Assembly: GCA_900766195.1 (NCBI GenBank)
Contig: CAAFUN010000148.1
Location: forward strand, 62,001 to 126,000
Reading direction: 5' to 3'
Length of the DNA: 64,000 nt
Source of the DNA: an uncultured Bacteroides sp.
GTDB lineage: Bacteria > Bacteroidota > Bacteroidia > Bacteroidales > Bacteroidaceae
Shown here: positions 43,970 through 52,970 of the stretch, one piece after another
Layout of the letters: the number at the start of each line of letters is the position of its first letter
Position numbering within the stretch: position 1 is the first letter of the stretch
Position numbers and translations under genes: made by a program
Notes under the pieces: generated by a model
The model's input: only the letters and a program-made list of their open reading frames with translations
Databases searched by the model: none
What the model was told of the DNA's origin: nothing

Positions 43970-44665
43970 CTATTTCATCATACGGCTATTGATGAATTCC
44001 ATAAACTTATCTTTATAATTATCGCCAACAGGAATATAGGTATTGCCAAAAATAATACGGAGACGTGAAACTTCTGTAATTTTTCGAAGATTGATAATAT
44101 AAGAACGATGTACCCGCATAAACTGTGATTCTGGCAATGTTTCTTCAAGTCTTTTCATCGTAATGAGTGGCATTAATGGTTTTTCTTCACCTTCCACAAA
44201 GATGCGAACATACTCACTCATCCCTTCTATATATTTGATATCTGTCAACTTAACTAGAGTTACCTTAGAATCGCACTTTACAAAGATTGTTTCATCTTCA
44301 GGTAAGTGACATTCAATCCACTTACGTGCTTTATCAACAGCTTTCAGAAACTCTTGAAACTCAAATGGTTTTAGTAAATAATCAACGGCATTCACCTTAA
44401 AACCCTCAACAGCATATTCAGAATAAGCTGTTGTAAATATCACCATTGGTTTACTTATTAAAGAACGTACAAAATCTAATCCATTTAGATCAGGCATATT
44501 GATATCTATAAACAACATATCTACTTTTTGCACCGTCAGTTGCTTCGTAGCATCGAAAGCATCCTGACAGGCTGCAACAAGATTCAAGAATGGTATCCTA
44601 GATATATATCCGGTCAGTTGGGCAAGTGCCAACGGCTCATCATCAATTGCTATACAATTTATCAT
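43970..44665 (-). CDS. LytTR-family response regulator
   Basis: Two-component response regulator of 231 aa. Receiver domain 1-118: acidic pocket Asp8/Asp9, phospho-acceptor Asp54 in MLFIDINMPDLNGLDF, VDYLLKPFEFQEF with the conserved Lys near 104. LytTR DNA-binding domain at about 135-231: KCDSKVTLVKLTDIKYIEGM, FMRVHRSYIINLRKITEV. LytTR proteins bind direct repeats by a beta-fold. The histidine kinase lies 81 nt upstream and is co-transcribed. The genes that once preceded the pair are deleted (46115-46660), so its current targets are unknown. Confidence 0.93.
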   Translation of the reverse strand: MINCIAIDDEPLALAQLTGYISRIPFLNLVAACQDAFDATKQLTVQKVDMLFIDINMPDLNGLDFVRSLISKPMVIFTTAYSEYAVEGFKVNAVDYLLKPFEFQEFLKAVDKARKWIECHLPEDETIFVKCDSKVTLVKLTDIKYIEGMSEYVRIFVEGEEKPLMPLITMKRLEETLPESQFMRVHRSYIINLRKITEVSRLRIIFGNTYIPVGDNYKDKFMEFINSRMMK

Positions 44666-44746
44666 ACTACACTTTTTATACCTTTATATAATCAATTATT
44701 ATGCACTTCTATACTACGCCACTGGAATTTTCCCGTTTCCTATTAC

Positions 44747-46015
44747 TCAATTTATCGGCACAGTCAATCGAACGCTAAAACAGTCGAGACTTTCATCAAT
44801 GACTAAATCATAACGCTCGGCATATAATAAAAGAAGCCGCTTACGTATATTATCAAGACCTATACCATGATGTTGATCATCAGAATTATTAAAATTACTA
44901 TTCGAGCAAAAAAACTCTATCTCGTTCTCTTTCAGTCTCATATTAATAGACACAAATGAAGGACTTCTATAACTGATTCCATGTTTAAAAGCATTCTCAA
45001 CAAAGGAGATGAAGAGTAGAGGCGGTATTTGTATTCCTTCTATATGATCAGGTACGGATAATGATATTTTAACGTTATCAGTGTAACGAATCTGCATCAA
45101 CTCCACATAGTGTTGTAAGAACTCTACTTCCTTACCTAGAGCAATTGTATTATGATTCGACTCGTAAAGAACATAGCGCATCAACCTTGAAAGCTTAACA
45201 AGAGTTTGCTTAGCTTTCTCTGTATCAATATCAACCAACGCATGAATATTATTAAGCGTATTCATAAAAAAATGAGGATTGATCTGATACTTTAAATAGT
45301 CCAATTCTGTTTGTAACTTATTACGTTCTAACTCTCTCATAGCCTCCTTATCACGCAGAGACCTAAAAAACAATTTAACTGCAATACTGAAGCAATACAT
45401 TAGCAGTGCAATGAGCATACGTCCAAAAAACGTACCTCTAAACAAAGGAAAAAACATGGGACCTTCACCAAATGGCGGATGAGGAAAGTGTCTGACATTC
45501 ACTCTATCCATAGAATCTACCCAAGGTTTTCTTCTCGCATCAGGTCTATTATGATTTTCATGTGTTCTCTCCCAATGTTCATCATCCGAGAAAAACGGAC
45601 CTTCTGAAGCCGTGGGTCTACCATTAAAAGACTTTTCATTCAAAAGTAACTCCATTCTTTGTTTCTCAAAGTTCTTGAATCTGAGATTATCCCTACTATG
45701 CAATAAAAGACTTGAGACAAAAAAGATCAAGATGGACAGACAAATTGTACATATTACATACAAAGTAATCTTTTGCCGAAAAAACAAATAAGGTAGCAAA
45801 ACCTTGTTATTTATTACAAACAAAATAAAGAACGGCAAAATAGCCGCCCAAAAGTGGAATACCCCAATCCAATGCATATTATCTGCATTGCCGGAAAGTA
45901 GTTCAAAAAAACGGGTTACTATCGGCGCTAAAATAATAATAGTCCAAACAGCTATATATATTAGTAGCTCCGGTAGATCATGCCTGTAAATATCATGTAA
46001 CTTCAATTTCTTCAT
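44747..46015 (-). CDS. LytS/YehU-type sensor histidine kinase
   Basis: Membrane kinase of 422 aa. Four hydrophobic segments at about residues 13-35, 50-68, 78-104 and 195-215, with a charged extracytoplasmic loop of about 90 residues between segments 3 and 4 (FKNFEKQRMELLL to VRHFPHPPFGEGP). His_kinase domain: LDYLKYQINPHFFMNTLNNI with His248 as phospho-acceptor. ATPase domain: PPLLFISFVENAFKHGISYR (N-box) and HHGIGLDNIRKRLLLLY (G-box). Typical partner of LytTR regulators; the response regulator is the next gene. A palindrome overlaps its putative promoter, suggesting autoregulation. Confidence 0.93.
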   Translation of the reverse strand: MKKLKLHDIYRHDLPELLIYIAVWTIIILAPIVTRFFELLSGNADNMHWIGVFHFWAAILPFFILFVINNKVLLPYLFFRQKITLYVICTICLSILIFFVSSLLLHSRDNLRFKNFEKQRMELLLNEKSFNGRPTASEGPFFSDDEHWERTHENHNRPDARRKPWVDSMDRVNVRHFPHPPFGEGPMFFPLFRGTFFGRMLIALLMYCFSIAVKLFFRSLRDKEAMRELERNKLQTELDYLKYQINPHFFMNTLNNIHALVDIDTEKAKQTLVKLSRLMRYVLYESNHNTIALGKEVEFLQHYVELMQIRYTDNVKISLSVPDHIEGIQIPPLLFISFVENAFKHGISYRSPSFVSINMRLKENEIEFFCSNSNFNNSDDQHHGIGLDNIRKRLLLLYAERYDLVIDESLDCFSVRLTVPIN

Positions 46016-46038
46016 GCGTCATCATAAATCCTATTTTG

Positions 46039-46064
46039 CAAAGGTACGGCTAAAATGAGCCGTA
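46039..46064 (-). promoter_or_regulatory. Putative promoter with overlapping palindrome upstream of the kinase gene
   Basis: Minus-strand -7 box TACCTTTG (46046-46039). Overlapping it is the perfect palindrome TACGGCT-N6-AGCCGTA (46045-46064), which occupies the spacer toward the -33 region. This is the position expected for an operator. Confidence 0.4.
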
Positions 46065-46114
46065 ATAAAATAATATAGATAATCGGACGTTTAATATCGT
46101 CCAACATGCAATTA

Positions 46115-46369
46115 TTATCGCCAACCTCCACCTTGTCCACCATTCCCAGAGGTATTACTAACAGCCATTACCATACCACTTGAGGTAAAAGCAGATACTT
46201 TCGTACCGGCTACATCAGTAGCACCAGTAACCAACCCGTTAAAGTTGCTGCCACCACTAATTGAATCGCCGGAATAAATAGTATAGCTTGTATCGGAAGC
46301 CAATTTAGGACTACTGAAAAGTACGGTCATTTGCGAATAGGCGCGCGGAATGGTATACTACATAATATG
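46115..46369 (-). pseudogene. C-terminal fragment of a carbohydrate-binding-domain (CotH-locus) protein
   Basis: Only the last about 85 residues remain: YTIPRAYSQMTVLFSSPKLA, then DTSYTIYSGDSISGGSNFNG, ending SGNGGQGGGWR. The gly-rich end and 'S.tsYt.y.G.sisGG..FnGL' strand match the C-terminus of large secreted carbohydrate-binding-domain proteins found beside CotH, VTC and DUF4956 genes in Bacteroides. The fragment is joined in the same frame to a VTC-domain fragment with a TAG codon at the junction. It has no signal peptide and cannot be exported. It marks one end of a deletion just upstream of a LytTR two-component pair. Confidence 0.65.
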
Positions 46370-46660
46370 TGTATCAATTGTCAGCCGTTCTGTCATGGTA
46401 TGGTTTACCAAAGTAACCCTATCGAAAGTATTTTCAAGCTGAAGTGTAAGTTGTTTCAGGCTATACCACGCATGTTGTGACAAAAAACGTATTGCATCTT
46501 AAATTGTCTGCAAATCAAGAGAGCTAACCCGCATTCTCTTTTTATCTGTTCGCCCTTTATTGTTTTTGTTCTTGACTTCCAAAAAGGTGAGATCAGAGAG
46601 TTCTACTCTTTTTCTCATACCTTTTCTTGCCAAACTCAACTCTTTGCGTAAATTTGCAGG
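46370..46660 (-). pseudogene. Fragment of a VTC-type polyphosphate polymerase domain gene
   Basis: Minus-strand frame including MRKRVELSDLTFLEVKNKNN and KGRTDKKRMRVSSLDLQ. After an in-frame TAA it continues with DAIRFLSQHAWYSLKQLTLQ, LENTFDRVTLVN and MTERLTIDTHI. These match the central part of bacterial VTC-domain proteins ('fFLEvK.K.nkgrt.KkRi' and 'R.tl.n....ERlTiD'), which bind or make polyphosphate. The N-terminus and the C-terminal catalytic part are missing, and the frame runs directly into the carbohydrate-binding fragment. The original VTC gene lost both ends and gained a stop, so it is not functional. Confidence 0.65.
46627..46656 (+). promoter_or_regulatory. Putative promoter of the etf/acyl-CoA dehydrogenase operon
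   Basis: TTG (46627-46629), a 19-nt spacer, then TAAATTTG (46649-46656), 98 nt before the etfB start. It lies inside the VTC remnant on the opposite strand. Confidence 0.45.
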
Positions 46661-46754
46661 CTAATAATCAATATGATTGTTTCAGTATTGGAATTCCCCA
46701 CTCCCTTTTTTCCCATACTGATTTTAGATAAATACTAATACTAAAATTTATAGC

Positions 46755-47648
46755 ATGAGTTTGAAAATTGTTGTTTTGGCAAAACAAGTTCCCGACACGC
46801 GTAACGTGGGGAAAGATGCCATGAAAGCTGACGGAACCATCAACCGTGCGGCTCTACCCGCCATCTTCAATCCCGAGGACCTGAATGCATTGGAGCAGGC
46901 TCTCAGACTGAAAGATGCTAATCCGGGTTCTACCATCACTATTCTGACAATGGGACCGGGACGAGCAGCCGAAGTCATTAGAGAAGGACTTTTCCGTGGT
47001 GCAGACAATGGATATTTGCTTACCGACCGTGCTTTTGCCGGAGCAGATACACTTGCCACCAGCTATGCGCTGGCCATGGCTATCCGCAAAATAGGTGAAT
47101 ATGACATTATAATAGGTGGGCGACAAGCTATTGACGGCGATACAGCACAAGTAGGGCCACAAGTAGCCGAAAAACTGGGTCTCTCTCAAATTACCTATGC
47201 CGAAGAGATACTGAATGTAGAAAAAACTACAGGACGTATCACTGTAAAACGACATATAGACGGTGGCGTTGAGACTGTAGAAGGATTATTACCTATTGTT
47301 ATTACCGTAAACGGTAGTGCAGCAGCATGCCGCCCCCGCAATGCCAAACTTGTACAGAAATACAAACTGGCATTGGGAGCACAAGAAAAAGCTGCTTTAA
47401 CGAAAGAGAATGAAACACTTCCCTATGCAGATCTTTATGATAAACGCCCTTATCTGAACATCACAGAATGGAATGTGGCAGACGTTAACGGCGATATTGT
47501 TCAATGCGGTCTTAGCGGTTCGCCTACTAAGGTAAAAACCATTCAGAACATCTCATTTCAAGCCAAGGAAAGCCGCACACTCAGCGGAAGTGACAAGGAT
47601 GTTGAAGATTTAATTGTTGAATTGTTAGCTAACCATACCATAGGATAA
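46755..47648 (+). CDS. etfB: Electron transfer flavoprotein subunit beta
   Basis: Small subunit of the heterodimeric electron transfer flavoprotein, which carries electrons between acyl-CoA dehydrogenases and the respiratory or ferredoxin pool. 297 aa; begins MSLKIVVLAKQVPDT. It has NPEDLNALEQALRLKD near 43 and IGGRQAIDGDTAQVGPQVAE near 120, the AMP/FAD-binding signature of the family. The etfA gene follows after 5 nt, and an acyl-CoA dehydrogenase closes the operon. In anaerobes such pairs can be bifurcating, but sequence reading alone does not settle this. Confidence 0.95.
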   Translation: MSLKIVVLAKQVPDTRNVGKDAMKADGTINRAALPAIFNPEDLNALEQALRLKDANPGSTITILTMGPGRAAEVIREGLFRGADNGYLLTDRAFAGADTLATSYALAMAIRKIGEYDIIIGGRQAIDGDTAQVGPQVAEKLGLSQITYAEEILNVEKTTGRITVKRHIDGGVETVEGLLPIVITVNGSAAACRPRNAKLVQKYKLALGAQEKAALTKENETLPYADLYDKRPYLNITEWNVADVNGDIVQCGLSGSPTKVKTIQNISFQAKESRTLSGSDKDVEDLIVELLANHTIG

Positions 47649-47653
47649 TAATT

Positions 47654-48673
47654 ATGAATAATGTATTTGTATATTGCGAGATTGAAGGAACTGTTGTTGC
47701 CGATGTCAGTCTTGAACTATTAACTAAGGGACGCAAGTTAGCCAACCAACTGGGATGCCAACTTGAAGCCATAGCCGCAGGAAGCAACCTCGGAGGAATC
47801 GAGACACAGATTTTACCCTATGGAGTAGATCGTCTGCATATTTTTGATGCTCCGGGATTATTCCCTTACACCTCACTGCCTCACTCTTCCGTACTGATCA
47901 ATCTATTCAAAGAAGAAAAGCCACAAATCTGCTTGATGGGAGCTACCGTAATAGGTCGCGACCTTGGGCCACGTGTATCTTCTGCACTTACCAGCGGATT
48001 GACGGCAGATTGCACCGCACTGGAAATCGGTGACCATGAAGATAAGAAGGAAGGCAAAGTCTATGAGAATTTGCTATACCAGATACGTCCGGCATTCGGA
48101 GGAAACATTGTTGCAACGATCATTAATCCTGATCATCGCCCGCAAATGGCAACCGTTCGCGAAGGCGTAATGAAGAAAGAAGTTCTTAACTCTCTTTATC
48201 AAGGTGAGGTCATCAAACATGATGTAACGAAATACGTTCCCACCACAGATTATGTAATAAAAGTTATCGAACGTCATATTGAAAAAGCTAAGCACAACCT
48301 GAAAGGTGCTCCTATTGTCATAGCCGGTGGCTACGGAATGGGCAGCAGAGAAGGTTTCGACATGCTGTTTGAGTTGGCTAAAGAACTTCATGCAGAGGTT
48401 GGAGCCAGCCGTGCTGCCGTTGATGCAGGTTTCTGTGATCACGATCGTCAGATAGGTCAGACCGGCATCACCGTTCGTCCCAAACTATATATTGCTTGTG
48501 GCATCTCCGGACAGATACAGCATATTGCCGGTATGCAGGAAAGCGGTATCATCATTTCCATCAACAACGATGAAAATGCTCCTATTAACACCATTGCCGA
48601 TTACGTAATAAATGGAACTGTGGAAGAAGTCATTCCTAAGATGATTAAATACTATAAACAGAATAGTAAGTAA
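47654..48673 (+). CDS. etfA: Electron transfer flavoprotein subunit alpha
   Basis: Large ETF subunit, 339 aa. The N-terminal domain has MGATVIGRDLGPRVSSALTS and GLTADCTAL near 98-125. The C-terminal FAD-binding domain has VIAGGYGMGSREGFDMLFEL near 222, AEVGASRAAVDAGFCDHDRQ IGQTGITVRPKLYIACGISG (two consecutive parts) near 245-285, and IISINNDENAPINTIADYVI near 296, all typical ETF-alpha signatures that hold FAD. Five nt separate it from etfB. It probably forms the acceptor for the acyl-CoA dehydrogenase two genes on. Confidence 0.95.
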   Translation: MNNVFVYCEIEGTVVADVSLELLTKGRKLANQLGCQLEAIAAGSNLGGIETQILPYGVDRLHIFDAPGLFPYTSLPHSSVLINLFKEEKPQICLMGATVIGRDLGPRVSSALTSGLTADCTALEIGDHEDKKEGKVYENLLYQIRPAFGGNIVATIINPDHRPQMATVREGVMKKEVLNSLYQGEVIKHDVTKYVPTTDYVIKVIERHIEKAKHNLKGAPIVIAGGYGMGSREGFDMLFELAKELHAEVGASRAAVDAGFCDHDRQIGQTGITVRPKLYIACGISGQIQHIAGMQESGIIISINNDENAPINTIADYVINGTVEEVIPKMIKYYKQNSK

Positions 48674-48679
48674 ATCCTC

Positions 48680-49510
48680 ATGAGAAAATTGTTTTTCTTT
48701 CTTTTGATAATGTCTGCTGTATCCTCCTTATCTGCGCAACAAAAGATTTGGTTGGATAAAAGCTTCAAATGGACAAATGACTCTACTCATGCCTTTCGAT
48801 ATGCCATCGTAAGTGAAAGCGAAAACAAGCTCATACAAGTTGAAGAGTTTACTTTAGACGGACAAAAGACGGCTTCCAGCTATTATCTGAAGTATGTAAA
48901 AGACCCTCATATGAGAATAAGAGAAGGCATACATACTTACTATTACCCGAATGGGAAAGATAGTTTGATACAAGTATACCGAAACAATAAAATAGAAGGT
49001 CAAAGTACAACCTACTATCCTGATGGTTCTATTCATTTTACTAAAAGTTATAAAGATGGATACCTTGACGGAGAATTTGTTCAGTATTATGCAGATGGTA
49101 AGCTTAGAAGAAAAGAGTATTATCTAAAAGGAAGATGCACAAGAGGAGAACTTTATGCAGAAGACGGGCGTGAACTAGAGCATGAGCCTTATCAAGTCAT
49201 GCCCCAGTTTCCCGGCGGACAGAACAAGTTTATGGATGTAGTGGCTCAAACGCTTCAATATCCCAAACTGGCAGCCCAACAAAAATTGGAAGGAAATGTC
49301 TTAATCAGATTCTTTGTAGACACAGACGGAAAAATGAAATATCCTTATATAGTGAAAGAATCATATCCTGAGCTGAATGAAGAAGCCATGCGAACTTTCA
49401 ATGAGATAGCAGCCGCTTATACTTGGATGCCTGCTCGGCGAGATGGCGAAGTCATACGTATAAAGTATACAGTACCTGTAGTATTCAAAATTCCCCAAAA
49501 ATTAAAATAA
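48680..49510 (+). CDS. Exported MORN-repeat protein with TonB C-terminal domain
   Basis: Protein of 276 aa with a signal peptide (residues 1-19, SLSAQ). Residues 45-165 hold MORN-like hairpins, for example YYYPNGKDSLIQVYRNNKIE, YYPDGSIHFTKSYKDGYLDG and YYADGKLRRKEYYLKGRC. The C-terminal 85 residues are a TonB-C/energy-transducer domain (EPYQVMPQFPGGQNKFMDVV, EGNVLIRFFVDTDGKMKYPY). It lacks the N-terminal membrane anchor and proline-rich linker of classical TonB. It sits 6 nt after etfA and 3 nt before the acyl-CoA dehydrogenase, so it is co-transcribed with fatty-acyl metabolism genes, an unexpected partner. Function unknown. Confidence 0.85.
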   Translation: MRKLFFFLLIMSAVSSLSAQQKIWLDKSFKWTNDSTHAFRYAIVSESENKLIQVEEFTLDGQKTASSYYLKYVKDPHMRIREGIHTYYYPNGKDSLIQVYRNNKIEGQSTTYYPDGSIHFTKSYKDGYLDGEFVQYYADGKLRRKEYYLKGRCTRGELYAEDGRELEHEPYQVMPQFPGGQNKFMDVVAQTLQYPKLAAQQKLEGNVLIRFFVDTDGKMKYPYIVKESYPELNEEAMRTFNEIAAAYTWMPARRDGEVIRIKYTVPVVFKIPQKLK

Positions 49511-49513
49511 ATT

Positions 49514-51220
49514 ATGGCAAATTTTTATACAGAAATACCGGAACTCAAGTTCCACTTAAATAATCCAATGATGCAACGTATCTGCGAACTGAAAGAACGC
49601 GGATACTGCGATAAAGACGAGTTTGATTATGCACCGCAGGACTATGCAGATGCCATGGACTCTTATGATAAAGTACTGGAAATCACAGGAGAGATTACCG
49701 GAGAAGTTATTGCTCCCAATGCTGAAGGAGTGGATGAGGAAGGGCCTCACTGCGCCAACGGACGTGTGGAATATGCCAGCGGTACCAGACAAAATCTTGA
49801 TGCCATGGTAAAAGCAGGACTCAATGGTATGACCATGCCTCGACGTTTCGGTGGCTTGAACTTCCCAATCACTCCCTACACCATGTGTGCAGAGATCGTT
49901 GCGGCAGCCGATGCAGGCTTTGGCAATATCTGGTCATTGCAAGATTGTATTGAAACACTTTATGAGTTTGGTAATGAAGAACAACATAGTCGTTTCATTC
50001 CGCGCGTTTGTGCCGGAGAGACAATGTCTATGGACTTGACCGAACCGGATGCCGGTTCTGACTTGCAAAGTGTGATGTTGAAAGCTTCTTTTGACGAGAA
50101 AGAGAATTGCTGGCGTCTGAACGGCGTAAAACGCTTCATCACTAATGGAGATGCCGATTTGCACTTAGTGTTGGCACGTTCGGAAGAAGGAACTAAAGAC
50201 GGACGCGGTCTGTCCATGTTTATTTATGATAAACGTGAAGGTGGCGTAGATGTCCGCCGCATTGAAAACAAACTGGGTATTCATGGTTCACCCACTTGCG
50301 AGTTGGTTTACAAGAATGCCAAGGCCGAACTTTGTGGCGATCGCAAATTGGGGCTTATCAAGTATGTAATGGCATTGATGAACGGTGCGCGTTTGGGTAT
50401 CGCCGCTCAATCTGTAGGTTTGTCACAAGCTGCTTACAACGAAGGATTGGCTTATGCTAAAGACCGCAAACAGTTTGGTAAAGCCATTATAGAGTTTCCT
50501 GCCGTGTATGACATGCTTGCTATTATGAAAGCAAAGCTTGATGCCGGTCGTGCACTCCTCTACCAGACTTCACGCTATGTAGATATATACAAGGCTTTGG
50601 ATGATATTGCTCGCGATCGTAAACTGACTCCCGAGGAACGTCAAGAACAAAAGATGTATGCCAAGCTTGCCGACTCGTTCACTCCGCTGGCTAAAGGTAT
50701 GAATTCGGAATATGCCAATCAAAATGCCTACGACAGTATCCAGATACATGGCGGTTCGGGCTTTATGCTGGAGTATGCTTGTCAGCGCGTTTATCGTGAC
50801 GCTCGTATCACAAGCATCTACGAGGGTACCACCCAACTACAAACAGTGGCAGCTATCCGTTATGTAACAAATGGCTCCTACATTGCCACTCTTCACGATT
50901 ATGAATTGATACCTTGCAGTGAGGAAATGCAACCTTATATGGACAGACTGAAAGAGATGACCAATAAGTTTGAAGCCTGCACGCATGCCATAAAGGAGAG
51001 TCAAGATCAGGAGCTGCTCGACTTCATCTCACGTCGTCTGATGGAAATGGCAGCAACCAGCATCATGGCCCATCTGCTGATTCAAGATGCGACTAAAGCT
51101 CCCGAATTGTTTGCCAATTCAGCTGTGGTTTATCTAAATTATGCAGAAGCTGAAGTAGAAAAACACTTCAACTTTATCCGTAAGTTTAAGAAAGAAGAGC
51201 TGGATAACTATCGCAAATAA
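49514..51220 (+). CDS. Acyl-CoA dehydrogenase
   Basis: Flavoprotein of 568 aa that oxidises acyl-CoA thioesters to enoyl-CoA and passes electrons to ETF. Family motifs: MSMDLTEPDAGSDLQSVMLK near 172 (FAD and substrate loop), LNGVKRFITNGDADLHLVLA near 200, YAKDRKQFGKAIIEFPAVYD near 315, and RVYRDARITSIYEGTTQLQT near 425, with the likely catalytic Glu437. The length and extended C-terminus put it with the larger ACADs (AidB/ACAD-C type) common in Bacteroides. Last gene of the operon with etfBA, matching its electron acceptor. The particular acyl substrate is not evident. Confidence 0.93.
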   Translation: MANFYTEIPELKFHLNNPMMQRICELKERGYCDKDEFDYAPQDYADAMDSYDKVLEITGEITGEVIAPNAEGVDEEGPHCANGRVEYASGTRQNLDAMVKAGLNGMTMPRRFGGLNFPITPYTMCAEIVAAADAGFGNIWSLQDCIETLYEFGNEEQHSRFIPRVCAGETMSMDLTEPDAGSDLQSVMLKASFDEKENCWRLNGVKRFITNGDADLHLVLARSEEGTKDGRGLSMFIYDKREGGVDVRRIENKLGIHGSPTCELVYKNAKAELCGDRKLGLIKYVMALMNGARLGIAAQSVGLSQAAYNEGLAYAKDRKQFGKAIIEFPAVYDMLAIMKAKLDAGRALLYQTSRYVDIYKALDDIARDRKLTPEERQEQKMYAKLADSFTPLAKGMNSEYANQNAYDSIQIHGGSGFMLEYACQRVYRDARITSIYEGTTQLQTVAAIRYVTNGSYIATLHDYELIPCSEEMQPYMDRLKEMTNKFEACTHAIKESQDQELLDFISRRLMEMAATSIMAHLLIQDATKAPELFANSAVVYLNYAEAEVEKHFNFIRKFKKEELDNYRK

Positions 51221-51268
51221 ATCTCTTGCTAAAGAATAGAGATTGCACTGCTCTATAAAAAGGAAAAT

Positions 51269-51353
51269 GTGTCAAAAGCCTAAATGCCTTTATTTTACTT
51301 CATCACACGTCTGATGAAAAAAAGTAAAGGTCTAAAGATGGGGCTTTTGACAC
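51269..51353. terminator. Long nested hairpin (85 bp) between convergent genes
   Basis: Outer arms GTGTCAAAAGCC (51269-51280) and GGCTTTTGACAC (51342-51353) are perfect inverted repeats. An inner stem pairs CCTTTATTTTACTTCATCA with TGATGAAAAAAAGTAAAGG around a 6-nt loop. It separates the acyl-CoA dehydrogenase from the convergent symporter, so it may terminate both. It is larger than a usual terminator and could be a small palindromic repeat element. Confidence 0.6.
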
Positions 51354-51379
51354 ATTTCTTTCTATTATACGTACACTAG

Positions 51380-52627
51380 CTATACAGCAATCTCTTGTTC
51401 ATGAATATTCTCTCTTCCCTCAGCTAAGTGCTTGATAACGGGTTTATAACCATATTTCTTTTCCATATAAGTACCAAGAAACAACGTTAATGCCCCATCG
51501 GCAGTGATATTATGTGTAGTACCAAAACTATCTAGCAAAGCAAAAATAGAGATCATCAGAGCTGTGCCCGTATCATCTATTCCAAGAATAGCATGTATTA
51601 ACCCCAGGGAAGTAATAAGAGTTCCTCCTGGCAATCCTGGAGCAGCTATTGAAAAAATCACCAAGAGGGGAATAAAAATCAGCATCTTATCCAGACCGGG
51701 CATAGTGCCATATAGTAATTGAGATACAGCGATGGAAAGAAAAACAACATCTAATACCGATCCGGGAAAATGTAGAGTACCGAGCAAAGGGATAGAAAAG
51801 TCACGGACATCACTGTTTAAAACCGGGCTCCGTTTAGTTTGCTCAATGGCTACTCCCAAACTAGCTGCCGACGATTGCGTCCCCATGGCAGTAAGTGCTA
51901 CAGGACCATAATATTTTAAAACTTTCCATGGATTCTTCCCCGAATAAATGCCTGCTGAAATGTAAAGTATAGATAGCCAAATGATATGACAACTTAATGT
52001 GGTTAGAAGAATAGCCACGAAGACAGGAAGTCTTGATGCAAGTCCCCCCTCATAAGTCAACACGCAAAAGTTGGTTGCAATAAATAGTGGAAGAATAGGT
52101 ATTAAGAACTTCTTTACCATAGTAAATACAAGGTTCTGAAATTCATCAAGAGCCGATTCTATTTTTTCGGCTTTAGTGAGAACAACAGACAGACCCAAAA
52201 CAAATGAAAGCACTAATGCACTTAGTATAGACATCACCGGAGGAATATCAAGCTTAAATAACATTTCGGGAAGAGCATGAGCAGGGGTTGACGAAGGCAC
52301 AATATGATATAGAGGAACAATGTGATACCCCACAAATGCCCCCAATGAAGCACTACCTACGCATGAGATAAAGGTTAACAAGAGAGCAAATCCCAGCATA
52401 AGAGATGCATTCCTTTTCATCCGCGCCAAAGACGGAGTTATGAAACCTAGAATAACCAACGGAATTAAAAAAAACACAATTTGTCCTACCACATATTTTA
52501 TAGGTAGAATAACTTTCATTGCGTTTTCGTCTGCCACATATCCTATTAAAACACCTAAAACAACTGCACTTAGCAATCTGAGCGTGGTGTTGGAAGTTAC
52601 CTTTTTCAATCTATTATTTATTTTCAT
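51380..52627 (-). CDS. Dicarboxylate/amino acid:cation symporter (SDF/DAACS family)
   Basis: Inner-membrane transporter of 415 aa with the GltP/GltPh-like hydrophobicity pattern: six helices, hairpin 1, helix 7, hairpin 2, helix 8. Motifs: YGPVALTAMGTQSSAASLGV near 240, equivalent to the serine-rich hairpin 1 motif (here SSAAS); and PGLPGGTLITSLGLIHAILG near 327 with IDDTGTALMI, the hairpin 2 and cation-site regions. It probably imports aspartate, glutamate, serine or C4-dicarboxylates with sodium or protons. Single gene, divergent from the susC/susD pair. Confidence 0.9.
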   Translation of the reverse strand: MKINNRLKKVTSNTTLRLLSAVVLGVLIGYVADENAMKVILPIKYVVGQIVFFLIPLVILGFITPSLARMKRNASLMLGFALLLTFISCVGSASLGAFVGYHIVPLYHIVPSSTPAHALPEMLFKLDIPPVMSILSALVLSFVLGLSVVLTKAEKIESALDEFQNLVFTMVKKFLIPILPLFIATNFCVLTYEGGLASRLPVFVAILLTTLSCHIIWLSILYISAGIYSGKNPWKVLKYYGPVALTAMGTQSSAASLGVAIEQTKRSPVLNSDVRDFSIPLLGTLHFPGSVLDVVFLSIAVSQLLYGTMPGLDKMLIFIPLLVIFSIAAPGLPGGTLITSLGLIHAILGIDDTGTALMISIFALLDSFGTTHNITADGALTLFLGTYMEKKYGYKPVIKHLAEGRENIHEQEIAV

Positions 52628-52970
52628 CCCTATGATGGTTTTAATTTTAAAATTGCACGAAAGTACAGACTATACTGATGCGTTCAAACTTCAAGGTTGA
52701 AATAGGAAATAAAAGCCATAAGCGTATGGATATAAAGAATATTCATACTGAATGAATAATGAAAAACAGAAGATTACAGAATAACATTCCACAAGAAGAA
52801 AAGGAATACATAATAACTTAAAACTCTGACATAGACTTATTAATCAATATATTTAGAGAAAAACAACCAATACACTTATTCTATGAATCACCCTTCTATA
52901 TTGATCAAATAGAATAACATTCCAAACACTAATTCTCAAAAAGTGTAAACTTCCGTTCTTATCTATTCTC
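52628..52970. other. Intergenic region between symporter and susC
   Basis: AT-rich divergent promoter region. Apart from the susC promoter at its right end, I see no gene or repeat. Confidence 0.5.

Noticed and set aside
51269..51353. Insertion sequence end
   Set aside because: No transposase or target duplication adjoins; a hairpin between convergent genes fits a terminator better.
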